Shown: positions 15,083 to 24,555 of the stretch, piece by piece
Position numbering within the stretch: position 1 is the first letter of the stretch
How the letters are laid out: the number at the start of each line of letters is the position of its first letter
Assembly (NCBI GenBank): GCA_004298335.1
Contig: SCTG01000012.1
Span: 1 to 43,597, forward strand
Reading direction: 5' to 3'
Origin: Nitrospirota bacterium
GTDB lineage: Bacteria; Nitrospirota; Nitrospiria; Nitrospirales; NS-4
Length of the DNA stretch: 43,597 bases
The notes under the pieces: generated by a model
Seen by the model: only the letters and a program-made list of their open reading frames with translations
Told to the model about the DNA's origin: nothing
The model's database searches: none
Translations under genes and position numbers: made by a program

Positions 15083-16633
15083 ATGCAGACCACGGCCATC
15101 AAACCGGTTGCGCTGATCATCCTGGACGGCTGGGGCGTCAACCCGCGCCAGGACGCCAACGCCGTCGCGCTCGCCAGGCTGCCGTTCTACCACTCGCTGC
15201 TCCGGGACCACTCGCACACCCTGCTGTCGGCCTCCGGCGAGGACACGGGCCTCCCCGACAACCAGATGGGCAACTCCGAAGTCGGCCACATGAACATGGG
15301 GGCCGGCCGCATCGTGTACCAGGACTTCACGCGGATCAACCGGGCGATCCGCGACGGCTCGTTCGCGGCCAACGCGGCGATCACGGACGTCCTCCACAAG
15401 ACCCGCTCGACCGGCGGCCGCCTGCACCTCCTGGGCCTCCTGTCGGACGGCGGCGTGCACAGCCATCTCTCGCACCTGGAGGCCGTCTTGAAGATGGTGA
15501 AGGCGGAAGGCCGCCCGCCGGTCTTCGTGCATGCGTTCCTGGACGGCCGCGACACGCCCCCGCAGAGCGGCCTCGGCTACGTCAAGCAGGCCGAGGAGAT
15601 CATGCGCCGGCTCGGCGTCGGCACGATCGCCACCGTGATGGGCCGCTACTACGCGATGGACCGCGATCAGCGTTGGGACCGCGTCGCGAGGGCCTACGCC
15701 GCCCTCGTGGACGGCGCCGGCGCGCACCGCGCGTCGGCGGAAGAGGCCGTCACGGCCAGTTACAACGAGAAGGTCACGGACGAGTTCGTGGCCCCTGCCG
15801 TGATGGTGGACCGGCACGGCAACCCCGTCGGGCATATCGACGACGACGACGGTATCTTCTTCTACAACTTCCGCGCGGACCGGGCCCGAGAACTGACGCG
15901 CGCGCTCACCGAACCGGATTTCGACGCGTTCCCCCGCAAGACTGTCCGGAAGCTGGCGGCCTTCGCCACGATGACCTCGTACGACGAGACCTTCACGCAC
16001 CCGACGGCCTTCCCGCCCTTCCGTCTGACGCGGATCCTCCCGGAGCTCGTCAGCGAGCGCGGGCTCAAGCAGCTTCGCATTGCCGAGACCGAGAAGTACG
16101 CCCACGTCACCTACTTCTTCAATGGCGGCGACGAGAAGACCTATCCGGGCGAGGACCGCGTCCTGATCCCCTCGCCGCGCGACGTCGCCACCTACGACCA
16201 CAAGCCGGAGATGTCCGCGCGGGAAGTCGCGGACGAGGCGGTGCGCCGCATCGAGTCCGGCCGGTACAGCCTGATCGTGCTGAACTTCGCGAACCCGGAC
16301 ATGGTGGGCCATACGGGCATCCTGCCGGCGGCCGTCAAGGCGGCCGAGGTGATCGACGAGTGCCTGAACAAGGTCGTCACCGCTGTCCGGCGGAACGGCG
16401 GCGCCGTCCTCCTGACTGCGGACCACGGGAACCTCGAGCAGATGGTGGATTATGAAACCGGCCAGCCGCACACGGCGCATACCCTGAACCCGGTGCCCTG
16501 CATCATCGTGGACGAGAAGCAACATGCTCTGCGGGCCTCGGGCGTCCTGGCGGACGTCGCCCCCACGATCCTGACCCTGATGGGCATCCCCCAACCGCCG
16601 GAAATGACCGGCGTGTCTTTGATCAAGGAGTGA
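15083..16633 (+). CDS. gpmI: 2,3-bisphosphoglycerate-independent phosphoglycerate mutase
   Basis: 516 aa, usual for iPGM. Two-Mn alkaline-phosphatase-like enzyme interconverting 3- and 2-phosphoglycerate. The metal Asp is in LIILDGWG (Asp15) and the phospho-serine is Ser65 in DNQMGNSEVGHMNMG. Other matches: HAFLDGRDTPP, GRYYAMDRDQRWDR, FFNFRADRAR-type FYNFRADRARELT, TYFFNGG, and the C-terminal metal site NFANPDMVGHTG and TADHGNLEQM. ATG 15083 is used because an upstream in-frame TTG overlaps the -10 box. Confidence 0.96.
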   Translation: MQTTAIKPVALIILDGWGVNPRQDANAVALARLPFYHSLLRDHSHTLLSASGEDTGLPDNQMGNSEVGHMNMGAGRIVYQDFTRINRAIRDGSFAANAAITDVLHKTRSTGGRLHLLGLLSDGGVHSHLSHLEAVLKMVKAEGRPPVFVHAFLDGRDTPPQSGLGYVKQAEEIMRRLGVGTIATVMGRYYAMDRDQRWDRVARAYAALVDGAGAHRASAEEAVTASYNEKVTDEFVAPAVMVDRHGNPVGHIDDDDGIFFYNFRADRARELTRALTEPDFDAFPRKTVRKLAAFATMTSYDETFTHPTAFPPFRLTRILPELVSERGLKQLRIAETEKYAHVTYFFNGGDEKTYPGEDRVLIPSPRDVATYDHKPEMSAREVADEAVRRIESGRYSLIVLNFANPDMVGHTGILPAAVKAAEVIDECLNKVVTAVRRNGGAVLLTADHGNLEQMVDYETGQPHTAHTLNPVPCIIVDEKQHALRASGVLADVAPTILTLMGIPQPPEMTGVSLIKE

Positions 16634-16638
16634 CGCAG

Positions 16639-17631
16639 ATGGACTATCGAATCCTGTCGGAAAAAGCGATCGCCGGCGAGGCGCTGTCCCGCGAGGAGGC
16701 CCGGGCCGTCCTGGAGACCCCGGATGACCGCGTGCTGGAGCTGCTCGACGCCGCGTACGCGGTGCGCCACAAATTCTTCGGACGCAAGGTCCGCCTCCAG
16801 ATGCTCCAGAACGCCAAGAGCGGCGCCTGCCAGGAGGACTGCGGCTACTGCTCGCAGTCGGCGGTCTCGACCGCGGACATCAAGAAATACGGCCTGCTGA
16901 AGAAATCCCAGATGGTGGAGGCGGCCAAGCGGGCGGCAGCGTCCAAGGCCATCCGCTACTGCATCGTCATCAGCGGACGCGGCCCGCTGGACCGCGAGAT
17001 CAGCGAGATCAGCGAGGCCGTGCGCGAGATCAAGGGCTCGGTGCCGGTCCAGGTCTGCTGCTCGCTGGGCCTGCTGACGGAGGACGACGCGCGCCGGCTG
17101 AAGGCGGCCGGCGTGGACCGGATCAACCACAACCTGAACGCCTCGGAGCGGTTCCATCCGCAGATGGTCACGACGCACACGTATCAGGATCGGCTGACGA
17201 CGATCGGCAACGCGAGGGCCGCCGGCCTGGAGATCTGCTCGGGCGGGATCGCGGGCATGGGCGAGACGGACGAGGACCTGATCGACCTGGCGTTGTCGCT
17301 GCGCGAGGTGCGGCCAGACTCGATCCCGATGAACTTCCTGCACCCGGCCGAAGGCACGCCGATGGAGGGCCGGAAGCATCTCACGCCGCAGCGCTGCTTG
17401 AAGGTGCTCTGCCTGTTCCGGTTCCTGCACCCGCGCACGGAGCTGCGCGTCGCGGGGGGCCGCGAGTTCAACCTGCGCTCGCTGCAGGCCCTGGCGCTCT
17501 ACCCTGCCGACTCGCTCTTCGTCGGTGGCTACCTCACGACGCCGGGCATGCCCGCCGCCGAGGCCTGGAAGATGATCGAGGACCTCGGCTTCGAAGTGGA
17601 CACCGTCGGCGCGCCGGTTCCTGTCGAATAA
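16639..17631 (+). CDS. bioB: Biotin synthase
   Basis: 330 aa. A radical-SAM enzyme that inserts sulfur into dethiobiotin. The 4Fe-4S motif is C64-x3-C68-x2-C71 (CQEDCGYC), preceded by LQMLQNAKSGA. The 2Fe-2S cluster region has QVCCSLGLL, and later segments are HNLNAS, ICSGGIAGMGET, PMNFLHPAEGTPM and the ligand-bearing AGGREFNLRSLQ. ATG 16639 has AAGGAG 8 nt upstream, overlapping the end of gpmI, so the two are coupled. No other bio gene is in the window. It converges with ctpA 2 nt later. Confidence 0.96.
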   Translation: MDYRILSEKAIAGEALSREEARAVLETPDDRVLELLDAAYAVRHKFFGRKVRLQMLQNAKSGACQEDCGYCSQSAVSTADIKKYGLLKKSQMVEAAKRAAASKAIRYCIVISGRGPLDREISEISEAVREIKGSVPVQVCCSLGLLTEDDARRLKAAGVDRINHNLNASERFHPQMVTTHTYQDRLTTIGNARAAGLEICSGGIAGMGETDEDLIDLALSLREVRPDSIPMNFLHPAEGTPMEGRKHLTPQRCLKVLCLFRFLHPRTELRVAGGREFNLRSLQALALYPADSLFVGGYLTTPGMPAAEAWKMIEDLGFEVDTVGAPVPVE

Positions 17632-17633
17632 CG

Positions 17634-19034
17634 CTACTTTCCCTGTAGCGACGGCGCGTTCTTGAAGAGGAGCTCAAGCGCCTTCGCGAGCTGCTCGTCC
17701 TTGTTTTCCACCACGACGTCCGGCTCGATGCCCTCGTTGTCGATCTTCTTCCCCAGCGGCGTCACGTAGTAGGCCGTCGTCAGCCGGAGCGCGTAGTGGC
17801 CCGGCAGCGGGTAGATCGACTGGACCGACCCCTTCCCGTGCGACTTCGTCCCCACCAGAATGGCCCGCTGCCAATCCCGCAGGGCCGCCGCCACGATCTC
17901 GGCGCTGCTCGCCGTCCGCTGGTTGATGAGGACGACGATCGGCGCCGTGAACGGCGGCACGGCCGCCTGCGACCGGTGCTCGTCGCGCCGCTCGCCGCGC
18001 CCGTTGACGACCACGATCAACGCGTCTCGTGGGATGAATGACTCCGCGACACCGATCGCGGCGTTCAGGAGCCCCCCGACATTGTCCCGGAGGTCCAGGA
18101 TCAGGGCCTTCATGTTCAGCGCCTGCAGCCGCTCGAAGGCGGTCACGAGGTCCTGCGCCGTCTGCCCGTGGAACAGCACGACACGGACGTACCCGACGGC
18201 GCCACGCAGGAACTGGAACTTCACGCTCTGAAAGCGGTGCGCCTGCCGGGCCATCGCCAGCGTCAGCGGCGCGCCCGCTCCGTCCCGCTCGACAGTGAGG
18301 GAGACGTTCGACCCGACGGAGCCGCGCAGCAACTCCTCCGCGCGCGCCACTGACAGCCCGGCGACGGGCGCGTCATCCACCCGCACGAGCCGGTCGCCCA
18401 GCCTGATGCCCGCCCCGTCGGCCGGCATCCCCAGCTTCACGTCCGAGACGACCAGCGCGCCCCTGTGGTCTTCCAGCTCCAGCCCGAGCTCGCCGGTCAC
18501 GGCCTCCTGCGACTCGGTCTTGATGTCCTCGTATTTGCCGGGCTCGATCAGATAGCTCTGCGAGTCGAGCGTCGAGGCCATGCCCTTGATGGCCAGATAC
18601 GTCAGATCGGGCGGCGGCGCACCCTCCGCACAGATCTTCCCGAGAGCCATTGCTTCGTGAAGCGCCTGGTACACCGCTTCAACCGACGCCATCGCGTTTT
18701 TCACGAAGGCCCTCCCGACGGGACGCTTGGCGCACTGCAGGGTCCACTCGTCCGGCGCATCCTCCATCCCCATCCTGGACCGTCCGATCGCATTCGCAAT
18801 CCGCAGCAGCCCCTGCCCCACCATTCCGCGATACTGCGCGAGCTGCGGCTTCGCCACGTACTTCTCGTCGATCAGCAGAAGCGCGACCATGAGCGGATCG
18901 TCCGATTCGGCCATTTTAGCGGGAGGGGGCCCATCACCCGTTGCATTCGCGAGAGCAACGGGTACCCGAAGCGCCCCTCCCGCACCCACCATCATGCTTG
19001 CTAGCACGCACGCCATTACAAAGGCCCTATTCAT
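17634..19034 (-). CDS. S41 carboxyl-terminal processing protease (CtpA-like)
   Basis: 466 aa. A signal peptide is followed by a 100-150-residue N-terminal region, a PDZ domain (about 195-280; GLELEDHRGALVVSDV) and the S41 catalytic fold. The Ser/Lys dyad is Ser376 (TASSAEI) and Lys401 (SHGKGSVQ), 25 residues apart as in E. coli Tsp. It should degrade or process envelope proteins. Codons 16-42 are an inserted palindromic element shared with the next upstream gene; it supplies the last part of the signal peptide, including the likely ALA-N cleavage zone. The start overlaps the permease stop by 8 nt. Confidence 0.92.
   Translation of the reverse strand: MNRAFVMACVLASMMVGAGGALRVPVALANATGDGPPPAKMAESDDPLMVALLLIDEKYVAKPQLAQYRGMVGQGLLRIANAIGRSRMGMEDAPDEWTLQCAKRPVGRAFVKNAMASVEAVYQALHEAMALGKICAEGAPPPDLTYLAIKGMASTLDSQSYLIEPGKYEDIKTESQEAVTGELGLELEDHRGALVVSDVKLGMPADGAGIRLGDRLVRVDDAPVAGLSVARAEELLRGSVGSNVSLTVERDGAGAPLTLAMARQAHRFQSVKFQFLRGAVGYVRVVLFHGQTAQDLVTAFERLQALNMKALILDLRDNVGGLLNAAIGVAESFIPRDALIVVVNGRGERRDEHRSQAAVPPFTAPIVVLINQRTASSAEIVAAALRDWQRAILVGTKSHGKGSVQSIYPLPGHYALRLTTAYYVTPLGKKIDNEGIEPDVVVENKDEQLAKALELLFKNAPSLQGK
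18909..18990. repeat. In-frame palindromic element, full copy (in ctpA)
   Basis: An element of about 81 bp with nested hairpins. Outer arms are 18919-18928 and 18974-18983, perfect 10-bp inverted repeats. Inner arms are 18936-18944 and 18955-18963, perfect 9-bp. The flanks GCCATTTTA (left) and ACCCACC (right) are shared with a second copy at 21361-21408 in the opposite orientation. Its length is a multiple of 3 and it is translated as V16-A42 of CtpA. Confidence 0.75.
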
Positions 19035-21642
19035 ACTGCAGGCCTTCCGCCACCGGCAGGCGCATCGCCCGCCGGGCCGGCCAGTAACCCGCGAGCAGCG
19101 TGGTGAGCAATGCCAGCCCCGCCGCCTCCAGCCACACCCACGGCGCGGGATACAACACGATGGTCCAGCCGAATGACTGTTTGTTGATCACGGCGATCAG
19201 GAGCACGGACAGCGCCAGGCCCGCCCCCAACCCGAGGACCGTCCCGGCAAGCCCCAGCAGTCCGGACTCCCACAGGATCAGGCGGCCGACCTGCGCCGGC
19301 GTCCCGCCGATGGCGCGCAGCACCGCCAGCTCGCGCCGCCGCTCCAGGATGCCGCACAGGAGCGCGTTGGCGATCCCCAGCAGGGCGACGACCACCGCGA
19401 TGACTTCGAGCGCATAGGTGATCGCGAACGTCTGATCGAAGATGCGAAGCACCTCCCGTCTCAAATCGCCGTTCGTCAGGATCATGACCGGCGGACCGCC
19501 CTGCAGCCGCTCCGGCACCATCCGGCGAACCGCCTCGGGATCGGCGCCGGGCGCGAGGTAGACCGGAAATACCGTCGCGCTCCGATCGCCCCAGTGCCTC
19601 GCGTAGAGGGACCGGTCCAGCACGACCTTGCCGCCGTCGGTCGAGTAGTCATAGAACACGCCGGCGATGAGGAACTCCACCGGCCCCCGCGGGCCCGGCA
19701 GCGTCATGCGGTCGCCCTGTCCCAGCCGGAACTGCCGGGCGAAGGTCTCCGAGATGATGATCCCATCCGCCCGCACCGTCTCGGCGAGCACCGTCCGGGA
19801 GTCGCCGTCCACGAACAGGTACCGGCTGTGCTTCGCGTGCACCATGAGATCGCGCGCGACCACCACGACCGGCGTGTCGCGGAACGCCATCCGGACGTCG
19901 CGATAGCTGTCCACCGCCGTGACGCCGGGGATCGTTTCCAACCGCCCGCGCAGGGACTCCGGCAGGGCTCCCGCGGGCCCCGAGCCCGGCCACGCCGGCG
20001 GCGCCACGATGAGGTCCGCCTTGACCGTCTGCTCCAGCCAGAGGTCCACCGTCTGGCGAAAGCTGTGGATCATCGTGCTGACGCCGATCATCAGGGCGAG
20101 CCCGACCATCAGCGCCGAGACGGCGACGGCGTTCCGCACGGGCGCGCGCCCGAGCTCATCAGCCGCCAGACGCGCGAGGCACGCGGCCCGCAGGGGCAAC
20201 AGCAGGCGCAGGCAGGGGCCGGCGGCGCGAATCACCAGGGGGCTCAGCCAGGCAAAGCCGAGCACGACGAGAAATGCCGACAGGTACCCGAAGAGCGGGA
20301 CGCCCTGCACCGGCCCGGGCAGCGCCGCCAGCGCGGCGAGGAGGAACATGAGCGCCGCGCCGGCGAGTGCGGGGACAACGCGCAGCGCGCCGGCCGTCTC
20401 ATAGCCTTTCGGGGCGAGCGCCTGCGTCGGCTCGACCGAGACGGCTTCGCGGATCGGGCCCAACGACCCCAGCACCGCCACGCCGACGCCGATCAGCAGG
20501 CCTTGCGCGAGGACGGCGGGATGCGCCCACGTCACCTGGGGGAGCGCCGGGACCTCGCCGTAGAGATTGCTCACCGTGCGCGCAAGCGTCTGGAGCACGC
20601 CGTTCGAGAGCGCCAGGCCGAACCCGATCCCCGCCGCCGCGCCGACGACCCCGATCAGCGCGACCTCGGCAAGGAAGAGCCGGGCGATGCCGCAAGGCGA
20701 GAGGCCGAGCGCGCGCAGGATGCCGACTTCCCGGCGCCGCCTGAGCACCGCGAAGGACACGGTGTTGTACACAAGAAAGAGCCCCACCAGCAGCGCCACC
20801 ACGCTGAGCAGGCTCACGTTCAGCCAGAACGCGCGGGTCATCCGCTCGATCTGAGCGTTCCGCTGGTCGGGCCGTGTGACGGTCAGCCCCGGAGGCAGGA
20901 ATGCCTGCAGCGCGCGGCTCACCTCGTCCACGGAGCGGGCGGAGTCCGTCACCAGATCGATCCGGTCGAGGCGGCCCAGGCGCTCAAACGTGAGCTGCGC
21001 CGCCGCGATGTCCATGACGGCGAGTTCCTCCAACGTGGACGCGCCCGCCCCCCGGCCTTCCAGCAACCCACGGACGACCAGCCGCCGCGAAAGCCCTCCC
21101 GCGCTCACCTCCAACGTCGAGCCGACCGCGAAGCCGTGGCGCCCGGCCAGCCGGCGGCCCAGGAAGATGGCGTCAGGCTCGAGGTAGCGCTCCCAATCCG
21201 GATCATTCGCGCTCCCGTCCGTCACGCGATAGTCACGCACGTCCGCCTCGGCGAGCAGGTCCACGCCCAGGATCGGGAGAATAACACTGCCCCCTTCCGT
21301 TACGATGGTTGCCGTGATCTCGACCACCGGAACGGCTAGCAGGACGCCGTTGGCATGGGAAGTGGGTACGGGAGGGGCGTCTGCGGGGCCCCCTCCCGCT
21401 AAAATGGCTTCGATGATCGTTTCATCGAAGCCGCCGGCGACGCCCGTCCCGTTGGAAACCTGCAACGTCGTGCGGCCGGCCACGCCGAGAATGGCCTGTT
21501 CGAACGAGCGCAGGATCTCGACGTTCGCCGTCGCGACCGCCACGTAGACGGCGACGCCCAACGCCACGCCGCCGACCGTGAGGGCCGTGCGGGGGACCTC
21601 CCCGATCACGTGGCGCCACACGAGGAGACGAAAGACGGTCAC
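19027..21642 (-). CDS. ABC transporter permease, YbbP/FtsX type
   Basis: 871 aa from GTG 21642, which overlaps the pyrD stop (GTGA). It has the duplicated MacB/FtsX plan: an N-terminal TM near 20-40, a periplasmic domain, three TMs (VSLLSVVALLVGLFLVYNT onward), further TMs in the middle, a second periplasmic domain, and three final TMs ending PVAEGLQYE. Partner of the LolD-like ATPase at the head of the operon, as in YbbA-YbbP; such pairs use mechanotransmission to act on envelope lipids or lipoproteins. The substrate is unknown. Codons 79-94 (AILAGGGPADAPPVPT) are an inserted palindromic element. Confidence 0.88.
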   Translation of the reverse strand: MTVFRLLVWRHVIGEVPRTALTVGGVALGVAVYVAVATANVEILRSFEQAILGVAGRTTLQVSNGTGVAGGFDETIIEAILAGGGPADAPPVPTSHANGVLLAVPVVEITATIVTEGGSVILPILGVDLLAEADVRDYRVTDGSANDPDWERYLEPDAIFLGRRLAGRHGFAVGSTLEVSAGGLSRRLVVRGLLEGRGAGASTLEELAVMDIAAAQLTFERLGRLDRIDLVTDSARSVDEVSRALQAFLPPGLTVTRPDQRNAQIERMTRAFWLNVSLLSVVALLVGLFLVYNTVSFAVLRRRREVGILRALGLSPCGIARLFLAEVALIGVVGAAAGIGFGLALSNGVLQTLARTVSNLYGEVPALPQVTWAHPAVLAQGLLIGVGVAVLGSLGPIREAVSVEPTQALAPKGYETAGALRVVPALAGAALMFLLAALAALPGPVQGVPLFGYLSAFLVVLGFAWLSPLVIRAAGPCLRLLLPLRAACLARLAADELGRAPVRNAVAVSALMVGLALMIGVSTMIHSFRQTVDLWLEQTVKADLIVAPPAWPGSGPAGALPESLRGRLETIPGVTAVDSYRDVRMAFRDTPVVVVARDLMVHAKHSRYLFVDGDSRTVLAETVRADGIIISETFARQFRLGQGDRMTLPGPRGPVEFLIAGVFYDYSTDGGKVVLDRSLYARHWGDRSATVFPVYLAPGADPEAVRRMVPERLQGGPPVMILTNGDLRREVLRIFDQTFAITYALEVIAVVVALLGIANALLCGILERRRELAVLRAIGGTPAQVGRLILWESGLLGLAGTVLGLGAGLALSVLLIAVINKQSFGWTIVLYPAPWVWLEAAGLALLTTLLAGYWPARRAMRLPVAEGLQYE
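21361..21408. repeat. In-frame palindromic element, short copy (in permease gene)
   Basis: 48 bp, inverted relative to the 18909-18990 copy. The arms CGGGAGGGG (21369-21377) and CCCCTCCCG (21390-21398) are perfect inverted repeats. The end TAAAATGGC is identical, and the other end matches at about 17 of 20 positions. It lacks a 33-nt inner hairpin module present in the ctpA copy. Both lengths and the difference are multiples of 3. Confidence 0.75.
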
Positions 21643-22574
21643 AGCTCTTTGAGTTTACCCACGGCGGCGGTTGAGGACGGATAGCCTTTCTTCTTCAGCA
21701 CGTCGCGAAGCTCGCCGGCCAGCCGGTCGAAGACGCCGGTCCCCTCTTCCACGAGGGCCGTCCCGACCTGGACGGCCGAGGCCCCGGCCAGCAGGTGTTC
21801 GAACACGTCCGTGCCCGACGCGACGCCGCCCACGCCGATGATCGGGATGCGGCCGGCGAAGGCCTTCCAGAACGCCCGGACGTTGGCGAGCGCGACCGCC
21901 TTGATCACCGACCCGCCCAGGCCGCCGAACCCGCCCTTGGGCTTGATCACGACCGTCTCGGTCTCGGGGTCGATCACGAGGGCGTTGCCGACGGAGTTGA
22001 TCAGGGAGAGAAAGTCCACCGGCGCCCGCTTCAGGACGTCGGCCATCGCGGCGTGATGGGCCGGATCGAAATAGGGCGGCAGCTTGACGCCCATCGGCCG
22101 GTCCACGACGGCCCGGACCTTGCGGATGAGCCGCTCGGACGCCTCGAAGTCGTACCCGATCTGCGGCTTGCCGGGGATGTTGGGGCAGGAGAGATTGACC
22201 TCGATGAGGTCGGGGCCGGCCTTGCTGATGGTCCGGGCGATCTCCGGGAAATCGTCCTCGGCCAGGCCCGCCACGCTCGCGATGACCGGCTTCTTGAACG
22301 CCTTCAGCGCGGGGATCAATTCCGCATAGGCCTGGTAGCCGAGATTCGGCAGCCCCATCGAGTTGATGGAGCCGCCGCCGAAGGGGTAGTAGCGGGGTTC
22401 GGGATTCCCCTTCCGGAACTCCAGGGTCATGGACTTGGTGACGATGGCCCCCGCGCGCGACCGCCCCAGGGCTTCGAGCTCCTCGCGCGTCACGCACAGC
22501 GCCCCCGACGCGTTCATGAGGCAGAGCGGAAACCGCACGCCGGCGATGGTGCAGGAGAGGTCAGGCTCCGTCAT
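21639..22574 (-). CDS. pyrD: Dihydroorotate dehydrogenase, class 1A (fumarate type)
   Basis: 311 aa, the same length as Lactococcus PyrDA. The catalytic Cys130 is in VNLSCPNIPGKPQ, plus SINSMGLPNLGY, GVKLPPYFD, INSVGNALVIDPE, KPKGGFGGLGG and VQVGTALVEEG. Class 1A enzymes are soluble, FMN-containing and use fumarate as electron acceptor in pyrimidine synthesis. Class 1B would need a PyrK partner and class 2 a membrane N-terminus; neither is seen. It is embedded between a transporter ATPase and its permease, 6 nt after the small secreted-protein gene. The class is best known from lactic acid bacteria and some eukaryotes, so transfer is possible. Confidence 0.92.
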   Translation of the reverse strand: MTEPDLSCTIAGVRFPLCLMNASGALCVTREELEALGRSRAGAIVTKSMTLEFRKGNPEPRYYPFGGGSINSMGLPNLGYQAYAELIPALKAFKKPVIASVAGLAEDDFPEIARTISKAGPDLIEVNLSCPNIPGKPQIGYDFEASERLIRKVRAVVDRPMGVKLPPYFDPAHHAAMADVLKRAPVDFLSLINSVGNALVIDPETETVVIKPKGGFGGLGGSVIKAVALANVRAFWKAFAGRIPIIGVGGVASGTDVFEHLLAGASAVQVGTALVEEGTGVFDRLAGELRDVLKKKGYPSSTAAVGKLKEL

Positions 22575-22580
22575 ACATAC

Positions 22581-22978
22581 TCAGGGGTCAACCGGTTGCA
22601 TCTTTCGGCATGTGACCATGAGCGTCGCCGTGCCGCGCCCTCCGACGCACCCATCGATCGTTTTCATATAGTCCAGCTTCCCGTCGAGGCTCACGGTGAA
22701 TTCGAACGAGAAGATCGTGGTCATGAACATGTACTTGCCCGGCCTCAGCTGCAGGGTCGTGACCTTGTCCGTCACCATCCGGTCCCGCACCGACTGGATC
22801 GGCTCCGTGACTCCCGGCACGCTCCACGCAATGGGCGGAATGATTCCCCTCGCGTCGACCACGATCGGGTGTTCCTGCGCCAGCGGATGCTTGGCCGGCG
22901 CCTGCTCCGCGGCCGGCGCCGCAAAAGCCAGTCCGGCCGCCATCATCACGGCGCCGCACGCGACGGCGAGAGACTCTC

Positions 22979-22982
<4 letters not shown>
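22581..22982 (-). CDS. Hypothetical secreted protein
   Basis: 133 aa with a clear signal peptide (AVACGAVMMAAGLAFAAPA, likely cleaved near residue 24). The mature part is beta-rich (VTTLQLRPGKYMFMTTIFSF) with two cysteines near the end (DGCVGG and MVTCRK) that could form a disulfide. No family is recognised. It overlaps the ATPase gene stop by 4 nt (ATGA) and precedes pyrD by 6 nt, so it is part of the transporter operon and may be a periplasmic accessory (inference). Confidence 0.65.
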
Positions 22983-23653
<671 letters not shown>

Positions 23654-23679
23654 GCTCCTCCCGAATCAGGCCTGCTCAC

Positions 23680-23708
23680 CTATAACATAAAGCCTTGACG
23701 CCCGACAA
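23680..23708 (-). promoter_or_regulatory. Candidate promoter of the ABC-pyrD-ctpA operon
   Basis: On the minus strand TTGTCG (23708-23703), 17 bp, TTATAG (23685-23680), giving a leader of about 20 nt before GTG 23653 with its GGAGGAG. Spacing is optimal and both hexamers are moderate. Confidence 0.45.
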
Positions 23709-23772
23709 TTGGGCCCGTTCAGGTGACAACCCCAGGATCGGCGGTGTCGAACAGTCAGGATAAGGACGCGCC

Positions 23773-24498
23773 GTGCCGGACATCCTGGACACCATTCTGC
23801 ACTGGGTCTTTCCCGTGGACTGCGCCGCCTGCGGGCAGCCGGCCGCAGACCGGCGCCTGCCGTTTTTCTGCCGACGGTGCTGGGAGTCGATCACGCCTAT
23901 CACAGGACCACTCTGTCCCCGCTGCGGGCAGCCGTTCGATTCGCCGGTCGCGCTGGCGCACAGTCCTGGGCACCGGTGCCGCGCGTGCCGGGAGAAGCCC
24001 CCGCGGTTCGACTTCGCGCTCTCGCCCTACCGCTACGACGGAGTGCTGGAGCAGGCGATCTGTCTCTTCAAATACCGGCGGAAGGACGCCCTGGCGGCCC
24101 CCCTGGCGGACCTCATGCTCGTCTGGGCGGACCGGCTCCCGCCCATCGATCTCGTGATGCCCGTGCCTCTCCATCCCGACCGGCTGCGGACCCGCGAGTT
24201 CAACCAATCGCTGCTCCTGGCCGATCGGATCGCCCGGCGCCTCGGCCTCCCTCTGTCGTTCGAGCACCTGGAACGGATCAGGAAAACCAGGCCCCAGACC
24301 GAGCTCGACCGCACAGACCGGGCCCGGAACGTGCGGCGCGCCTTCGCCGTCAGGGAACCGGACGGTTTGGAAGACCGCCGCGTCCTGCTCGTGGACGATG
24401 TCCTGACCACGGGCGCGACCGTCAACGACTGCGCCCGCGCCCTGCGCCGCGCCGGCGCCGCCTCCGTGACCGTCCTGACCCTCGCCCGGCGACTGTAA
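23773..24498 (+). CDS. ComF family phosphoribosyltransferase-like protein
   Basis: 241 aa. An N-terminal zinc-finger region has CAAC, CRRC, CPRCG and CRAC cysteine pairs. The phosphoribosyltransferase fold has VMPVPLHPDRLRTREFNQS and the PRPP loop VLLVDDVLTTGAT near the C-terminus. ComF proteins are needed for DNA uptake in competent bacteria; the biochemical role is not settled, and ComF-like proteins also occur widely without competence. Start GTG 23773, with AAGGA a few bases upstream. It is divergent from the ABC operon. Confidence 0.9.
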   Translation: MPDILDTILHWVFPVDCAACGQPAADRRLPFFCRRCWESITPITGPLCPRCGQPFDSPVALAHSPGHRCRACREKPPRFDFALSPYRYDGVLEQAICLFKYRRKDALAAPLADLMLVWADRLPPIDLVMPVPLHPDRLRTREFNQSLLLADRIARRLGLPLSFEHLERIRKTRPQTELDRTDRARNVRRAFAVREPDGLEDRRVLLVDDVLTTGATVNDCARALRRAGAASVTVLTLARRL

Positions 24499-24510
24499 CG
24501 GACGGCCGAC

Positions 24511-24544
24511 TGCCATCAGTGGCAAGGAGTGGCATGGTTTGGCA
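24511..24544 (+). promoter_or_regulatory. MraZ-box-like operator: TGGCA repeats at 10-bp spacing
   Basis: TGGCA occurs at 24520, 24530 and 24540, each exactly 10 bp apart, with an inverted TGCCA at 24511. E. coli MraZ binds three TGG-starting pentamers (TGGGN) separated by 5 bp, the same geometry. The array lies just upstream of the -35 (24556) of the operon that contains mraZ, so autoregulation is likely (inference). Confidence 0.6.
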
Positions 24545-24555
24545 TGATGAAAAAC

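Noticed and set aside
13466-16594. Minus-strand open frame of about 1,040 codons
   Set aside because: It is antisense to rsfS, lapAB and gpmI, all clear families, and its translation is low-complexity Val/Asp/Gln/Arg text typical of high-GC shadow frames.
21291-21310. Possible third half-copy of the palindromic element
   Set aside because: It matches the element end at about 16 of 20 positions, but the encoded residues fit a normal permease strand and there is no partner arm.
19594-21339. Plus-strand frame of about 580 codons over the permease gene
   Set aside because: Antisense to a clear FtsX-type permease; Arg/His/Gln-rich shadow translation.
24511-24544. CRISPR-like or iteron repeats
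   Set aside because: The units are 5 bp with 5-bp gaps and only three copies; the geometry fits an operator better than an array or origin.
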